Shown here in pieces: positions 16,448 to 29,223 of a stretch of 64,000 bases of DNA. The position numbers and the translations under genes are program-made. Each line of letters begins with the position of its first letter. Within the stretch, counting starts at the first letter, position 1. Origin of the DNA: Sulfuricurvum sp. (GTDB lineage: Bacteria; Campylobacterota; Campylobacteria; Campylobacterales; Sulfurimonadaceae). Under the pieces are notes generated by a model. That model had not been told where the DNA came from. It made no database searches and saw nothing but the letters and a program-made list of their open reading frames with translations. The DNA is taken from positions 124,001-188,000 of the forward strand of contig JAQTTG010000004.1 in assembly GCA_028710885.1 (NCBI GenBank). The letters are read 5' to 3'.

Positions 16448-17695
16448 CTACCAATCAATAGACTGAATTTTTCCTACTTTTAGGGGAAATATGAAACTTT
16501 TATTTACTCCTAAACGTATCACACCAACCGAACTTTGAGAACCTTCTTGTTTAATAAACAATATTGCTTCTCCATCACCGGAAAAACGTGGAAAATCATT
16601 ATCTCCACTGGCAGTAAGACGTTTTACGCTATTTGAATGCAGAGAAATAAGATTCAAATTAAATGCATTACCACCATAAGTAGCTGGATTCTCTCGTGCC
16701 TTGTAAACTAAAAAATCTTTATAAGTGCTAAATGATGAATTATTTTTTCCTCCATATACTAACTGAGTAATAGCATTACTGTTCATTTTTTTGGAAAAAA
16801 TATTTGGATATCCCATCCGATTTGAAACGAATGCGATAGTATCATCACCTAAAAATTGACCGGCCACATCAATTCCACTGTAATCGGTCAAACGAATTTT
16901 ACTTTGAGTTATAGTATCATACATATAAACATCAGGCTGTCCTTCAGGAGCTAATGTCATAAGGAGTCGTTTTCCATCTTCACTCACATCTGAACATACT
17001 GCCATTCCATCAGAACTAATCAATTTTTCTCTTTTTCCATTTACAAGGCTCATCTTATAAATTGTCGGTTTAAAATCCGTCAATGAAGTATAATATAAAT
17101 CTGTTTGCTCTTGATTCGCCCATTTTGCGAAACCATACATCCCTCCACTGAGTATCACTTTTTGGTATGAGAGCGTATAATCTGCAGCGATAATATCAGC
17201 ATGTTTTTGAGAAGTTAAACGTGTTAATAAAACCTTTCGTTTCATCCAATCCATTGGTGCACCACCAAGTTTTGCATTAAGATCGTAAGCAGCGGTATGA
17301 GAAAGGAATACTAACATTTCCGTTTGTTTAAGCATATACGTTTTAGTAAAAAGATCCGTGCCATTTTGACTCAATTTTATATCTGCTTTTAACCCACCTG
17401 TTCCATCATTAGTTAAACGGTAATGAAGCAAATATTGTGCATCTTTATGTAAATTTGAAGGTAGCAAATTTTCATATGTATTAATCGCATAACTATCATC
17501 GACATTAAACATTGAAATAACATTCATATCTGCAACCAAAATTTTAAAAAATTTTTGGCTAACCTCACTAGTTTGAAGTGAACCATCCTCTATAGCTAGT
17601 TTAGGCAATGATTCAACCCCTTTACTAACTTCTAAAGTTGCATCAGTACCCCATAAAGTACCTATTATCATAATCCAAACTAAAATAATTCTCAA
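16448..17695 (-). CDS. tolB: Tol-Pal periplasmic beta-propeller protein
   Basis: A 415-residue TolB. It has a signal peptide (residues 1-16, MRIILVWIMIIGTLWG), an N-terminal alpha/beta domain and a C-terminal six-bladed propeller with repeats such as DVSEDGKRLLMTLAPEGQPDVYMYD, IAFVSNRMGYPNIF and DFPRFSGDGEAILFI. It binds Pal and TolA in the periplasm. The start overlaps the stop of the tolA-like gene by four bases. Confidence 0.94.
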   Translation of the reverse strand: MRIILVWIMIIGTLWGTDATLEVSKGVESLPKLAIEDGSLQTSEVSQKFFKILVADMNVISMFNVDDSYAINTYENLLPSNLHKDAQYLLHYRLTNDGTGGLKADIKLSQNGTDLFTKTYMLKQTEMLVFLSHTAAYDLNAKLGGAPMDWMKRKVLLTRLTSQKHADIIAADYTLSYQKVILSGGMYGFAKWANQEQTDLYYTSLTDFKPTIYKMSLVNGKREKLISSDGMAVCSDVSEDGKRLLMTLAPEGQPDVYMYDTITQSKIRLTDYSGIDVAGQFLGDDTIAFVSNRMGYPNIFSKKMNSNAITQLVYGGKNNSSFSTYKDFLVYKARENPATYGGNAFNLNLISLHSNSVKRLTASGDNDFPRFSGDGEAILFIKQEGSQSSVGVIRLGVNKSFIFPLKVGKIQSIDW

Positions 17696-18483
17696 CTTTT
17701 GTCCTTAGCTGTCAATATAAACTCTAAAACGGCATCTTTTCCATCCGGATTGACCGGAAAGATTAAACGAGACAACCGTTCTTTTAACCAATCTACTTCA
17801 CTGTTAAATGTTCCATTACTAGAATAAGAAATTACTTTATACACTGTAAGTTGACCTGATGCGCTAATATACATCTTAACACGTGCCATCTGCCCTTGTG
17901 TACCAGTTGGTGGATGAAAATTTGCATAAACAAGTCCTTGAATTTTAGCATGATATTCGTTAACAGCCGGACCAGAAGAACCTCCTTGGACGACCATAGT
18001 TATCATTGGTTTTGCTAACTCAATATTTTTAACTTTTTCCGAAATATTTGAAGTCGTTTCGTTTTGCGTCAATACTTTTTTTTCTAATGCATTCAAAGCA
18101 TCTAAGCGTTTAGTATCATGTTGCGGTTTTTGGACTATTTTTTCAGGTTTAACATTGGAAAAGAGATCATTAATTTCTGGTGTAGGTTCAGATGTTTTGA
18201 CTGGTTTAGACTGAATTCTTGCAACTTCAGGAACAGTTTGCTCAGATTCAGATATTGTTTTTTCTAACTCCATTGTCGGTTTAGTTTCTGCTACAGCAAT
18301 TGACTTTTCTTTAGCTTTAGACATCGAAATTGAAACCGAAATAAACTCACTTTTGTTCATAGCAGCTTGTTCAATTTTTGTTGGAAGAAAATTACTGTAT
18401 GCAAAAATAAACAGTAAAAAAAAGAAAAAAGAAATTGAGATTATACCGCTTATAAAAAAGTAACGATCTTCATGTAAACCCAT
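17692..18483 (-). CDS. tolA: TolA/TonB-like energy transducer
   Basis: A 263-residue protein with one N-terminal membrane segment (about 9-30, very Phe/Ile-rich), a charged Pro/Glu/Lys/Thr-rich periplasmic stretch (about 45-170), and a C-terminal TonB/TolA-like domain (about 180-263: YHAKIQGLVYANFHPP, MARVKMYISASGQLTVYKV, LIFPVNPDGKDAVLEF). It should couple the proton-driven TolQ-TolR motor to TolB-Pal. TonB is the alternative, but position between tolR and tolB makes TolA the better call. Confidence 0.88.
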   Translation of the reverse strand: MGLHEDRYFFISGIISISFFFFLLFIFAYSNFLPTKIEQAAMNKSEFISVSISMSKAKEKSIAVAETKPTMELEKTISESEQTVPEVARIQSKPVKTSEPTPEINDLFSNVKPEKIVQKPQHDTKRLDALNALEKKVLTQNETTSNISEKVKNIELAKPMITMVVQGGSSGPAVNEYHAKIQGLVYANFHPPTGTQGQMARVKMYISASGQLTVYKVISYSSNGTFNSEVDWLKERLSRLIFPVNPDGKDAVLEFILTAKDKS

Positions 18484-18518
18484 TTTACAGTACCTTACCA
18501 GATAACTCTAAAATACGC

Positions 18519-18908
18519 TTAGCCATTTGTAGCTAATGATACATCTGTAAAACCGGCTTGCTTGACTGCACCCAGTACAGACATTACTTTTCCGTAATCA
18601 AGGGATAAATCGGCACTAATTAAAACAGTAGCATCATGATCAAGATTCTGTGCATATAAAGAAAAATTATCCGTAAAAGTATTTAAATCAAAAGGTTCTT
18701 TGTTGACTGAAACTTTACCTTCTTTTGTAATAGTAATATTAACCGGAGGAATTTTTGTAAGTTCTTTTTGTGCAGAACCTTTTGGAAGACGAATCAATTC
18801 TTCATAAACAATATTTGGAGAAATAACCATTAATATTGCTAAAAGCACTAACATTACATCAACTAATGGTGTAATGTTCAATTCCGGTTTTTCGTCCCAG
18901 TCAAACAT
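18519..18908 (-). CDS. tolR: ExbD/TolR biopolymer transport protein
   Basis: A 129-residue ExbD/TolR protein: short cytoplasmic N-terminus, one membrane segment (about 13-29, ITPLVDVMLVLLAILMVI) with the proton-carrying Asp in PLVDVM, and a periplasmic domain. It forms the proton channel with TolQ. The start overlaps the tolQ stop. It could power TonB instead, but gene order argues for Tol. Confidence 0.92.
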   Translation of the reverse strand: MFDWDEKPELNITPLVDVMLVLLAILMVISPNIVYEELIRLPKGSAQKELTKIPPVNITITKEGKVSVNKEPFDLNTFTDNFSLYAQNLDHDATVLISADLSLDYGKVMSVLGAVKQAGFTDVSLATNG

Positions 18909-19474
18909 TATAGTCCTTTTGACAATAATGCATCGCTTTGCATTCGAATCAATCCAGAGAGTTCTTGTGCTTTACGTTTTAAAACTTGATGATAGGTATA
19001 AGCAAAAATTGCAACAAAAATACCTGAAGCAGTCGCTACCAAAGCATCTGAAACACCACTTGCAATAATACTCATAGTACCACTTGCACCACCAATATGT
19101 TTAAAAGTGTCTAAAATAGATATTACAGTACCAAATAGACCAATAAATGGCGTAGTAGAAGCGACTACAGATAAAAACATTAGCCCTTTTGTCGCCTCTT
19201 TTGTTGCTGCATACCCAGCTAAATCAAACAAAGGCTTTGAAAGATTCGAAGCAGATTTTGTAAAATGACTCAAATAAGCATAATCAGGAATACGTTGAGT
19301 TCCTAATAAGATCGATTCAAGCGATTTATTTTCAGAATTAATCCATTGATTAAGAGAAAAAAGACGATAAAAAAAAGTCCAATTGATGGAAATAAAATAG
19401 ATAGAAAGAACCAGCAGCACAAGAAGTGTTACTGGATTGCTTTTATCATAGAAGTCTGTAAATGTTAGAAACAT
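18908..19474 (-). CDS. tolQ: ExbB/TolQ proton channel protein
   Basis: A 188-residue MotA/TolQ/ExbB family protein with three membrane segments (about 15-34, 96-118 and 135-158). The family signature VASTTPFIGLFGTVISILDTF is followed by ASGVSDALVATASGIFVAI. It drives TolA from the proton motive force. The start touches the atpC stop (one shared base), so Tol-Pal translation is tied to the ATP synthase genes. Confidence 0.93.
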   Translation of the reverse strand: MFLTFTDFYDKSNPVTLLVLLVLSIYFISINWTFFYRLFSLNQWINSENKSLESILLGTQRIPDYAYLSHFTKSASNLSKPLFDLAGYAATKEATKGLMFLSVVASTTPFIGLFGTVISILDTFKHIGGASGTMSIIASGVSDALVATASGIFVAIFAYTYHQVLKRKAQELSGLIRMQSDALLSKGL

Positions 19475-19866
19475 TATACTAAATTATGCGCAGCAGATTC
19501 GATACGTGCCGACACAGTAGCAAACATAACGTTTGAATCGGTAATACTATTGATTAATGATTTTGCTTCATCAAGCGCTTTTGCAATATCCCCTTCACTT
19601 TCACCGCGAATAGCTACTGCACCATCAACCAAAACAACAACCTTATTATTTGTAATTTGGACAACGCCCCAATTTACAACAATCGATTCAGTTTTACCAT
19701 TCTCTTTTTGAATGTCAACAACGCCCGCTTGAAGCAATGTTGTCAAAGAGACGTGTTCAGGGAGAACACCAAATTCTCCCTCTTCACCCGGAAGGGTGAC
19801 GCTTTTAGCAAGACCGTTATAAATCGGTCCGCTTGGCGTTAGCACTTCTAATTGGAGTGTTTCCAT
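19474..19866 (-). CDS. atpC: ATP synthase F1 epsilon subunit
   Basis: A 130-residue epsilon subunit. The N-terminal beta domain has LEVLTPSGPIYNG, VTLPGEEGEFGVLPEHVSL and the C-terminal part is a helical arm that regulates the rotor. Last of the atp genes and directly followed by tolQ. Confidence 0.97.
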   Translation of the reverse strand: METLQLEVLTPSGPIYNGLAKSVTLPGEEGEFGVLPEHVSLTTLLQAGVVDIQKENGKTESIVVNWGVVQITNNKVVVLVDGAVAIRGESEGDIAKALDEAKSLINSITDSNVMFATVSARIESAAHNLV

Positions 19867-19893
19867 AGTGTTTCCTTATAAGGCGAGAAGCAA

Positions 19894-22196
<2,303 letters not shown>

Positions 22197-22204
22197 AAAG
22201 ATCC

Positions 22205-23722
22205 TTATTCAGCAACGAAAGTAGATTTAAACTCTTCGAGTGCTTTTTTCATTGTTACCATTGTTTCATCATCAATTTTTGATGTAGTACGAATACTTTC
22301 AAGAATTTGAGGATAAGACGCCTCTATAAATGGATAAAGGTCAGCTTCAAATTTAACAACTGAATTTGCGGAGATATCATCAAGATACCCTTCATTACCA
22401 GCAAAAATAATTAATGCTTGTTTTTCAGCACCAAGAGGTGAATATGGAGGTTGTTTTAACACTTCAACCATACGTTGACCACGTTCAAGTTGATTACGGC
22501 TTACTTCATCCAAGTCAGATGCAAATTGTGCAAATGCTTGAAGTTCACGATATTGTGCCAAATCAAGACGCAATGTTCCGGCAACTTGTTTCGTTGCTTT
22601 AATTTGTGCAGCACCACCAACACGTGATACAGAAAGACCCACATTGATCGCAGGACGAATACCTGAGTTAAACAAATCAGTTTCCAAGAAAATTTGACCG
22701 TCAGTAATCGAAATAACGTTTGTCGGAATATACGCCGCAACGTCACCCGCTTGAGTTTCGATGATAGGAAGTGCTGTCAAAGAACCTGCACCCAATTCAT
22801 CATTCAATTTAGCTGCACGCTCTAACAAACGAGAGTGTAGATAGAAAACGTCCCCTGGATACGCTTCACGGCCCGGAGGACGACGAAGAATCAATGACAT
22901 TTCGCGATACGCTACTGCATGTTTAGAGAGATCATCGTAAACGATCAAACCATGACGTGCATTATCACGGAAATATTCACCCATTGTTACACCAGTATAA
23001 GGAGCAAGGAATTGAAGTGCTGCAGCTTCAGAAGCAGGAGCAGAAACAACAATTGTATACTCCATAGCACCATTTTCTTCAAGGCGACGAACAACGTTAG
23101 CAACAGTTGATTCTTTTTGTCCAACAGCGACGTATACACAAACTACGCCATTGCCTTTTTGATTGATGATAGTATCAAGAGCAACCGTAGTTTTACCTGT
23201 TTGACGGTCACCAATGATCAACTCACGTTGTCCGCGTCCGATTGGAACAAGAGCATCAATCGCTTTAATACCGGTTGCCATTGGTTCATGTACCGATTTA
23301 CGAGCCATGATGCCTGGAGCTTTTTCCTCTACGAAACGCATTTCTGTCGTTTCGATTGGACCTTTTCCATCAATCGGTTCTCCGAGTGCATTCACAACAC
23401 GTCCAAGAAGAGCATTACCGACAGGAACACGTAAAAGACGTCCAAGACGTTTTACTGACATTCCTTCACGTAATTCTTTACCTTTACCAAGAATAACAAC
23501 ACCAACGCTGCTCTCCTCAAGGTTCATTACAAGACCGCGTGAACCATCTTCAAACTCGACCATTTCTCCAGCCATTACGTTGTTCAATCCATAAACTTGA
23601 GCTATGCCATCTCCGTATGAGACGATTTTTCCGGTTTCATTAATATCTACGTTAAGTTCGAAATTCTCAATTCGCTCTTTAATGATTGAACTGATTTCGT
23701 CTGCTTGTACTTTTGCTACCAC
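22205..23722 (-). CDS. atpA: ATP synthase F1 alpha subunit
   Basis: A 505-residue non-catalytic nucleotide-binding subunit. The Walker [36 protein letters not shown] and the conserved [17 protein letters not shown] are present. It forms the stator head with AtpD and is held by AtpH and the b/b' stalk encoded next to it. Confidence 0.98.
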   Translation of the reverse strand: MVAKVQADEISSIIKERIENFELNVDINETGKIVSYGDGIAQVYGLNNVMAGEMVEFEDGSRGLVMNLEESSVGVVILGKGKELREGMSVKRLGRLLRVPVGNALLGRVVNALGEPIDGKGPIETTEMRFVEEKAPGIMARKSVHEPMATGIKAIDALVPIGRGQRELIIGDRQTGKTTVALDTIINQKGNGVVCVYVAVGQKESTVANVVRRLEENGAMEYTIVVSAPASEAAALQFLAPYTGVTMGEYFRDNARHGLIVYDDLSKHAVAYREMSLILRRPPGREAYPGDVFYLHSRLLERAAKLNDELGAGSLTALPIIETQAGDVAAYIPTNVISITDGQIFLETDLFNSGIRPAINVGLSVSRVGGAAQIKATKQVAGTLRLDLAQYRELQAFAQFASDLDEVSRNQLERGQRMVEVLKQPPYSPLGAEKQALIIFAGNEGYLDDISANSVVKFEADLYPFIEASYPQILESIRTTSKIDDETMVTMKKALEEFKSTFVAE

Positions 23723-23742
23723 TATTTCTCCTTTCCCGAGGG

Positions 23743-24279
23743 TTAAATTGCTTTTAAAATGTGCTCAACGAGTTGAGCATTAAGGCGGCTTTTTGAAAAA
23801 TTAATCTCAACATTTAAATCATCAACTTCAACACGGATACCGTCAAAATCAGAAGCAACATAATTCAAAGAGATTGTTGCTCCCATTTTAGTTCCAAGAT
23901 CACGTGCAATTGTTTCAACTGAAGCTTGATCAACAATACTGTTGCTATATATACGCCCTTTGAACATCCGTTTAGTACGTGCAATTTCACGTGTTAATTC
24001 CGATGCAAGCACAGGAATCAATGCAATACGACCATTTTCTGCCAATAATTTAATAAGATTATTTACAGTTGAACTGTTTGCAGACTTAACCATGTCTAAA
24101 ATCAATTGCACTTTTACTTCAGATTTTACATCATTGCTTTGCATAATGAGAATAAATTTTTCATTCTCAAAAGCTTTTGCAATATTATTGAATAGATCTG
24201 CAATGTTTTCTAATGAATTTTGATCACATACATCGATCAATGGCTTAATATAACGTTTTGCTATGAGCTCATTTTGCAT
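23743..24279 (-). CDS. atpH: ATP synthase F1 delta subunit
   Basis: A 178-residue delta subunit (OSCP). The N-terminal helical bundle begins [20 protein letters not shown], and the C-terminal motif [20 protein letters not shown] leads to the short beta domain. It ties the b/b' stalk to the F1 head. The start is adjacent to the atpF stop. Confidence 0.95.
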   Translation of the reverse strand: MQNELIAKRYIKPLIDVCDQNSLENIADLFNNIAKAFENEKFILIMQSNDVKSEVKVQLILDMVKSANSSTVNNLIKLLAENGRIALIPVLASELTREIARTKRMFKGRIYSNSIVDQASVETIARDLGTKMGATISLNYVASDFDGIRVEVDDLNVEINFSKSRLNAQLVEHILKAI

Positions 24280-24795
24280 TTATGCCACCTTCTTTTTCAA
24301 GATTTCGGTCATGGCTTCTTTACCCAAAGCTTCATTACTGCCATTCATCACTTCATTCATCACATCAGCAACAACTTCACGAACCATTTTACGTTTATCA
24401 AGCTCTATCAATGAACCATTTTGCTTTTCAATAATTTCAAGCTCTTGTTCACAATGAGACAAAATTTTATCACTTAAAATTTTGTTCTCTTTTTTACTTA
24501 ATTCCCCTAATTCGTTCGCAAAGCGCTCTGCTTCTTCAATTTTTTGCTCGGCTGCTTCTCTAAGACGTTTTGATTCAAGGAGACGTTCTTGAACTTTTTC
24601 AAGTTCATCTGAAATCCCTTTACTTCTACCGGAAAAATAATTTTTTACCGGCTCAGCTAAAACGTAATACAAAATTCCAGCAAAAATCAGGAAGTTGACC
24701 GTTCTTTGAACGATATCCGTTGAGGCCTCTGCACCAGCATCCGATCCAAAAAGATACGCGCTGAGCAGTAATACTGTAACGATTATTTTACCCAT
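24280..24795 (-). CDS. atpF: ATP synthase F0 b subunit
   Basis: A 171-residue b subunit with an N-terminal hydrophobic stretch that looks like a signal peptide (MGKIIVTVLLLSAYLFGSDA), a second membrane segment (about 33-49) and a long charged helix (about 60-165). The leader-like first segment is usual for this family in Campylobacterota. The ATG at 24795 has GAGG six bases upstream; an ATG at 24807 would overlap the atpF' stop (ATGA). Forms the stator stalk with b'. Confidence 0.93.
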   Translation of the reverse strand: MGKIIVTVLLLSAYLFGSDAGAEASTDIVQRTVNFLIFAGILYYVLAEPVKNYFSGRSKGISDELEKVQERLLESKRLREAAEQKIEEAERFANELGELSKKENKILSDKILSHCEQELEIIEKQNGSLIELDKRKMVREVVADVMNEVMNGSNEALGKEAMTEILKKKVA

Positions 24796-24803
24796 TGCGT
24801 GCC

Positions 24804-25226
24804 TCATATTTGACTTAATTTTGCTGATACAGCAGATTGGAATACAGACGCTTCAGTTTGAAGTGCTGCTATCAACCGTGTGCGCTCTAGCGATAAATCG
24901 CTTTCGAACTTCGTATATTCAAGTGCTAGCTCAGCACGTTTTGTCTCTATTTTGCTATTTGCCAGCGCTTTGGCCTCAGCAATAACTTTTTCTCTTAATG
25001 CCGCTGCTTCCAGTTTTGCATCACTCATGATCTTTTCAGCTTTGGCATGAAATGCAGCGATTTCAGAATCGTTGTTACCAACTTGTTCCAAATCTTTTTT
25101 TAAATCTGCATCCCGTTTTTCCATATAACTGAAAAGAGGTTTGTAAAGCAAACTGTTTAGTAGGGCAATAAGGACAAGGAAGACAATCAGTGTGCTGCCA
25201 AGCAGCATCGGACTTATATCTAACAT
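24804..25226 (-). CDS. atpF': ATP synthase F0 b' subunit
   Basis: A 140-residue second b-type stalk subunit: a membrane segment (about 8-28, LLGSTLIVFLVLIALLNSLLY), then a continuous charged helix to the end. Having both b and b' is typical of Campylobacterota, where they are expected to form a heterodimer. The start has a strong AGGAGGTGGT site. First gene of the atp set; the a and c subunit genes are not here. Confidence 0.93.
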   Translation of the reverse strand: MLDISPMLLGSTLIVFLVLIALLNSLLYKPLFSYMEKRDADLKKDLEQVGNNDSEIAAFHAKAEKIMSDAKLEAAALREKVIAEAKALANSKIETKRAELALEYTKFESDLSLERTRLIAALQTEASVFQSAVSAKLSQI

Positions 25227-25248
25227 ACCACCTCCTAAAAGTTGCGTG

Positions 25249-25254
25249 ATTATA
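25249..25254 (-). promoter_or_regulatory. Candidate internal -10 before the atp genes
   Basis: A minus-strand TATAAT lies in the 68-base gap between parB and atpF'. It is flanked by a short inverted repeat, AAGTTG/CAACTT. No clear -35 is visible, so this is a weak proposal for an internal promoter. Confidence 0.25.
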
Positions 25255-25294
25255 CAACTTATAAATTGAAGGGACAGTTAAACGCCAAGAGATA

Positions 25295-26137
25295 TCAAGA
25301 AAGTGCGTCTAAAAATGATTCAATTTGATCATTATTTTCAAATTCGATAGTTAATCTGTAACCTTTTGTGCCACATTTATAACCAAGTAGATCTAGCTGT
25401 TTTTTCAAAGCGGCAAAATTCAACTCTTTAATTGGTAAACTTTCTTTTGAAGTACTTAAAGGAATTTTTATTTTTTTAACCATACTCTCAACATCACGAA
25501 CACTTAATTTCTGACCAATTATGGAATCAATCATCATAATTTGTTCATTTGGTTCAAGCCCAAGTATTACTTTTGCATGCCCTGCACTAATTTTTCCATC
25601 AACAAGCGCTTTACGCCCTTTTTCACTCAATTGTAAAAGTCGTATTGTATTTGTAATCTGTGTACGACTTTTGTGCACCGTCTGAGATAATTGTTCATGA
25701 GTCAATTCATGAATATCGATTAATTCTTGATAAGCCTGTGCCAAATCAATTGCATTAAGTTCATCACGCTGAATATTTTCAATCAGTGCTTGTTGACGCA
25801 TTTGCTCATCGGTAACAGAAACAATAATTGCTTTTATTGTTTTATTTTTAGCTAATTTACTTGCGCGAAGACGACGTTCTCCTGCAATAAGTATATAACC
25901 GTCAATATCTTCTTTAACCACTATAGGTTGTAATAATCCATGAATTTTAATCGATTCAGAAAGTTCAGCTAAAGATTCAGAGTCAAAATGTTTACGCGGT
26001 TGGTAAGGATTTGGACGAATTTTGCTTAAAGGTATATCTTCAACTCCCCCTTTTTTAGGAAGCTCATTATCATATGCCTCTTCAATTTCGCTTAGCAGTG
26101 CTCCAAGACCTCGACCTAATGCGGATGCTTTCGCCAT
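25295..26137 (-). CDS. parB: Chromosome partitioning protein ParB
   Basis: A 280-residue CTP-dependent DNA clamp that loads at parS. It has IPLSKIRPNPYQPRKHFD, the CTP-binding box GERRLRASKLA, the neighbouring IENIQRDELNAIDLAQAY, and the helix-turn-helix LSQTVHKSRTQITNTIRLL (about residues 147-165). The C-terminal dimer domain is at 240-280. It lies nine bases behind parA. Confidence 0.96.
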   Translation of the reverse strand: MAKASALGRGLGALLSEIEEAYDNELPKKGGVEDIPLSKIRPNPYQPRKHFDSESLAELSESIKIHGLLQPIVVKEDIDGYILIAGERRLRASKLAKNKTIKAIIVSVTDEQMRQQALIENIQRDELNAIDLAQAYQELIDIHELTHEQLSQTVHKSRTQITNTIRLLQLSEKGRKALVDGKISAGHAKVILGLEPNEQIMMIDSIIGQKLSVRDVESMVKKIKIPLSTSKESLPIKELNFAALKKQLDLLGYKCGTKGYRLTIEFENNDQIESFLDALS

Positions 26138-26146
26138 TTTTTTCCT

Positions 26147-26932
26147 TTAGGCGATAATAGCGTGTGCCAAATCTTGGTACGCCATGGAGCCACTTGATTT
26201 TACATCATACAATATTGCTGGTTTCCCGAAACTTGGAGATTCAGCTAATTTTACATTCCGCGGAATAACAATAAAATCATCACTTCCGCCAGATTTAAAA
26301 AGTTTTGCCTGAAAATGTTGACGCAGATCAGCGAATACTTGACGTGAAAGATTGTTTTGTGCACTATACATGGTCGGCAAGAAACCTTTAATCGTTAATT
26401 TCGGATTAATAGTTTTGCGAACAAGCTTAACAGTATTAAGAAGTTGTGCCAAACCTTCTAATGCAAAAAATTCACATTGAATCGGGATAATAACAGAATT
26501 GGATGCCGAAAGAGCATTGATCGTCATCGGTCCAAGTGCCGGAGGTGAATCGATAATAATATAGTCATACTCATCTTTGACCTGTGCAATAGCTCGTTTT
26601 AAAATAAGCTCTCTTCCTTTTGCATTATCTGTATCATAATACTCTTTTTCAACCCCTACAAGCCCAATATTCGAAGGTGCTATAAAAAGTTTTGGCAATG
26701 CAGTTTTTAAAATAATTTCTCGAAGTTTTTTTGCACCTATTAATACATGATAAATATTAAATTCATAATTATTACGGTGATACCCTAATGATGTTGTAGC
26801 ATTAGCCTGCGGATCCGCATCAATCAACAGTACTTTTTTTTCTGCAACAGCCAAAGATGCAGCTAAATTAACGGCAGTTGTGGTTTTACCCACTCCCCCC
26901 TTTTGATTGGCGATAACAATAACTTCACTCAT
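26147..26932 (-). CDS. parA: Chromosome partitioning ATPase ParA (Soj)
   Basis: A 261-residue deviant-Walker ATPase. It begins [24 protein letters not shown] with the signature Lys of KGGVGKTT, followed by [16 protein letters not shown] and [17 protein letters not shown]. It segregates ParB-parS complexes along the nucleoid. The start overlaps the birA stop by four bases. Confidence 0.97.
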   Translation of the reverse strand: MSEVIVIANQKGGVGKTTTAVNLAASLAVAEKKVLLIDADPQANATTSLGYHRNNYEFNIYHVLIGAKKLREIILKTALPKLFIAPSNIGLVGVEKEYYDTDNAKGRELILKRAIAQVKDEYDYIIIDSPPALGPMTINALSASNSVIIPIQCEFFALEGLAQLLNTVKLVRKTINPKLTIKGFLPTMYSAQNNLSRQVFADLRQHFQAKLFKSGGSDDFIVIPRNVKLAESPSFGKPAILYDVKSSGSMAYQDLAHAIIA

Positions 26933-27564
26933 CGTAAACTAAATATCCTTTGGCCATCGCATTCTAACGATCCGTCTTCAAGTAACACGGCATTTTGTAA
27001 TGCAACTTTTTCATTATTGTTGTGGGTAAAAAAAACTCTGCTGTCCTCAAATTCTATCTCGTATTTACTAAAAATCTGCTTCCACGATGGTAAATTTTCA
27101 AACAATGCGCAATAACCTTCCGTTATATCGTGTGGAGTGATTTCAATATCGATTTTTTCAAAATGTTCAGGAGCAGAAACAAGATTGATACCAATCCCGC
27201 ATACCAGCATATCACCTATCAAATTGGTAATGACCCCACCAATTTTTTTATCATCTCTATAAAAATCATTCGGCCATTTGAGCCAAACTTTCGAACCATG
27301 AGCACTCAATAACTCTTTCATTAAAAAAGCGAGATAAATCGATGAAGATTCTAACTTCAAATCTTCTGGAAGCATCGAGCGTTTGAGACCAACCGAAATA
27401 AAAAGATTTCCTTTTGTTCCAATCCAAATGTTTCCACGAGACCCTTTACCTAGCGTTTGGATATCAGTTCCCACACATACCGGAACATTCAGAGTCGAAC
27501 TTTTTAGTGCTTCAATTAGATAGCTTTGAGTCGATTCGAGTGACTCAAACCAATGAATATCCAC
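26929..27564 (-). CDS. birA: Biotin-protein ligase
   Basis: A 211-residue biotin protein ligase without an N-terminal DNA-binding domain, so a pure enzyme and not a repressor. Motifs: [15 protein letters not shown] (biotinyl-AMP loop), [30 protein letters not shown] and CGIGINL. It attaches biotin to acetyl-CoA carboxylase or pyruvate carboxylase carriers. It starts with GTG at 27564 and overlaps the fmt end by 20 bases. Confidence 0.93.
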   Translation of the reverse strand: MDIHWFESLESTQSYLIEALKSSTLNVPVCVGTDIQTLGKGSRGNIWIGTKGNLFISVGLKRSMLPEDLKLESSSIYLAFLMKELLSAHGSKVWLKWPNDFYRDDKKIGGVITNLIGDMLVCGIGINLVSAPEHFEKIDIEITPHDITEGYCALFENLPSWKQIFSKYEIEFEDSRVFFTHNNNEKVALQNAVLLEDGSLECDGQRIFSLR

Positions 27565-28456
27565 ACCCTATCCGTTTTCCATTAAGATAATCAATGACTG
27601 AGGTCTCTTGCTTAGAAGGAGCTTGAACTCTCATGATACGAAGGGAGCCACAAGAGCATTGTACCACTATACTCTCTTTATCCATCGTGAGTATTAATCC
27701 TGCTTCACCTCTACTCTTCTCCTCTTCGAGTTTCATTGCTTTGATTTTTAGCCCTGATTCAAGGTAAAGTCCTGGCCATGGCGTATACGCACGGTATTGG
27801 TTATATATGTCTCTCGCATTGGAGAAATCGATCAAACCATCTGATTTGAGAATTTTTTTACAGCTTGTCGCTTCGGCATCATTTTGTGCTGTCGCACTTT
27901 TCCGATCCCAATAACGAATGACATCTAAAGTCAAATTAACGGCCGTCTGTGTTAATCGTTCATACAGCGATTCCACCATCTCATCATCGGCAATAGAGAG
28001 TGTCTCGATTTTGATAATCGCACCGGTATCAAGCCCCTCATCCATCCACATTGCCGTAACACCGCTTTGAGTGTCGTTGCTCAACAAACTTTGCTGGATC
28101 GGGCTGGCACCGCGATAGTGGGGAAGAATCGAAGCGTGAAGATTGATACACGGAACGTACTCTAAAATCGCTTTCGGAAGAATCTGTCCGTACGCTGCAA
28201 CAACAATCATATCGCACGGTGTTACCAAGACTTCATTTACCACATCTTCATCACGAAGTCTATTAGGTTGTATCACAGGGATGTTTGATTTTTTGGCTAC
28301 CGTTTTCACGATGGGAGGAGTCAAAATAGCTTTTCGCCCTACTGGTTTATCGGGCTGGGTATAAACACTCACAACCTCAATATCATCCGCCTCGATCAAC
28401 GCTTCTAAAATGGAAGCCGCATAATCGGGTGTCCCCATAAAAACAATACGGATCAT
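27545..28456 (-). CDS. fmt: Methionyl-tRNA formyltransferase
   Basis: A 303-residue enzyme that formylates initiator Met-tRNA. The catalytic domain has [16 protein letters not shown] and the motif [18 protein letters not shown] with His and the later Asp ([17 protein letters not shown]). The C-terminal tRNA-binding domain starts with [10 protein letters not shown]. It overlaps proB by four bases upstream. Confidence 0.97.
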   Translation of the reverse strand: MIRIVFMGTPDYAASILEALIEADDIEVVSVYTQPDKPVGRKAILTPPIVKTVAKKSNIPVIQPNRLRDEDVVNEVLVTPCDMIVVAAYGQILPKAILEYVPCINLHASILPHYRGASPIQQSLLSNDTQSGVTAMWMDEGLDTGAIIKIETLSIADDEMVESLYERLTQTAVNLTLDVIRYWDRKSATAQNDAEATSCKKILKSDGLIDFSNARDIYNQYRAYTPWPGLYLESGLKIKAMKLEEEKSRGEAGLILTMDKESIVVQCSCGSLRIMRVQAPSKQETSVIDYLNGKRIGCGYSLV

Positions 28457-29223
28457 TCAATCTCCTCTGCTTTAAACAGAGTCCCTCCGCGATGTTCTCC
28501 TGCAATTAAGAAGCTTTTGGCATCATTCAGATCAAATCCGCTTGCCAAAAACATCGCTCCGTCCCGCTTGAGGAGGAAATCGGCCGCTTTGAGCTTCGTT
28601 ACGATCCCCCCCGTCGCAAAACTATGATTTGGATTCACCTCCATCATCAATTCATCTGGGGTGATAAACGCAACGTGTGAACGCACTTTTGCATCATCAT
28701 AGCTTCGAGGGTCTTTGTCGTAATAAGCATCAATATCAGAGAGAATAACGAGCAATTCAGCACCAAAATGGTACGCCGCATAGGCTGATAGCTGATCGTT
28801 ATCTCCTAAAATTAACTCCTCCGTTGCTGTTGCATCGTTCTCATTGATGATAGGAACGACATTATGTTTGAGAAGAGTTTCTATCGTGTCTTTCGCTTTT
28901 TGAGACTCTTCAGCCGTATTAAAGTTCGCCGCTGTGACCAGCACCTGCGAGGGGAGGATGTTGTAATGTTCAAACATTTTACGGTATTTGTTCATAAGTA
29001 TCGGCTGACCGATGGATGCGAGAGCCTGTTTGTTCGCCAAAATCTTTTTATCGAGTTTCAGTTCAGTATAGCCTGCGGCAACGGCGCCCGAAGAAACCAA
29101 AATCACCTCATAGCTTTTTTTAAGTTCCGCGATAAAATCGACAAGATTCTGCATCCGATCTTTTGCAATACGGTTTTGCTCGCTTAAAACCGCACTCCCG
29201 ACTTTAACAACGATTCGCTTCAT
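28453..29223 (-). CDS. proB: Glutamate 5-kinase, PUA-less
   Basis: A 256-residue amino-acid kinase catalysing the first step of proline synthesis. Signatures: [38 protein letters not shown]...GDNDQLSA and [12 protein letters not shown]. The C-terminal PUA domain of the longer E. coli form is absent, which is normal in this lineage. Coupled to obgE and fmt by four-base overlaps. Confidence 0.96.
   Translation of the reverse strand: MKRIVVKVGSAVLSEQNRIAKDRMQNLVDFIAELKKSYEVILVSSGAVAAGYTELKLDKKILANKQALASIGQPILMNKYRKMFEHYNILPSQVLVTAANFNTAEESQKAKDTIETLLKHNVVPIINENDATATEELILGDNDQLSAYAAYHFGAELLVILSDIDAYYDKDPRSYDDAKVRSHVAFITPDELMMEVNPNHSFATGGIVTKLKAADFLLKRDGAMFLASGFDLNDAKSFLIAGEHRGGTLFKAEEIE

Noticed and set aside
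23980-23996. CACGTG palindrome AATTTCACGTG in atpH
   Set aside because: About 10 of 16 matches to parS; explained by coding sequence.
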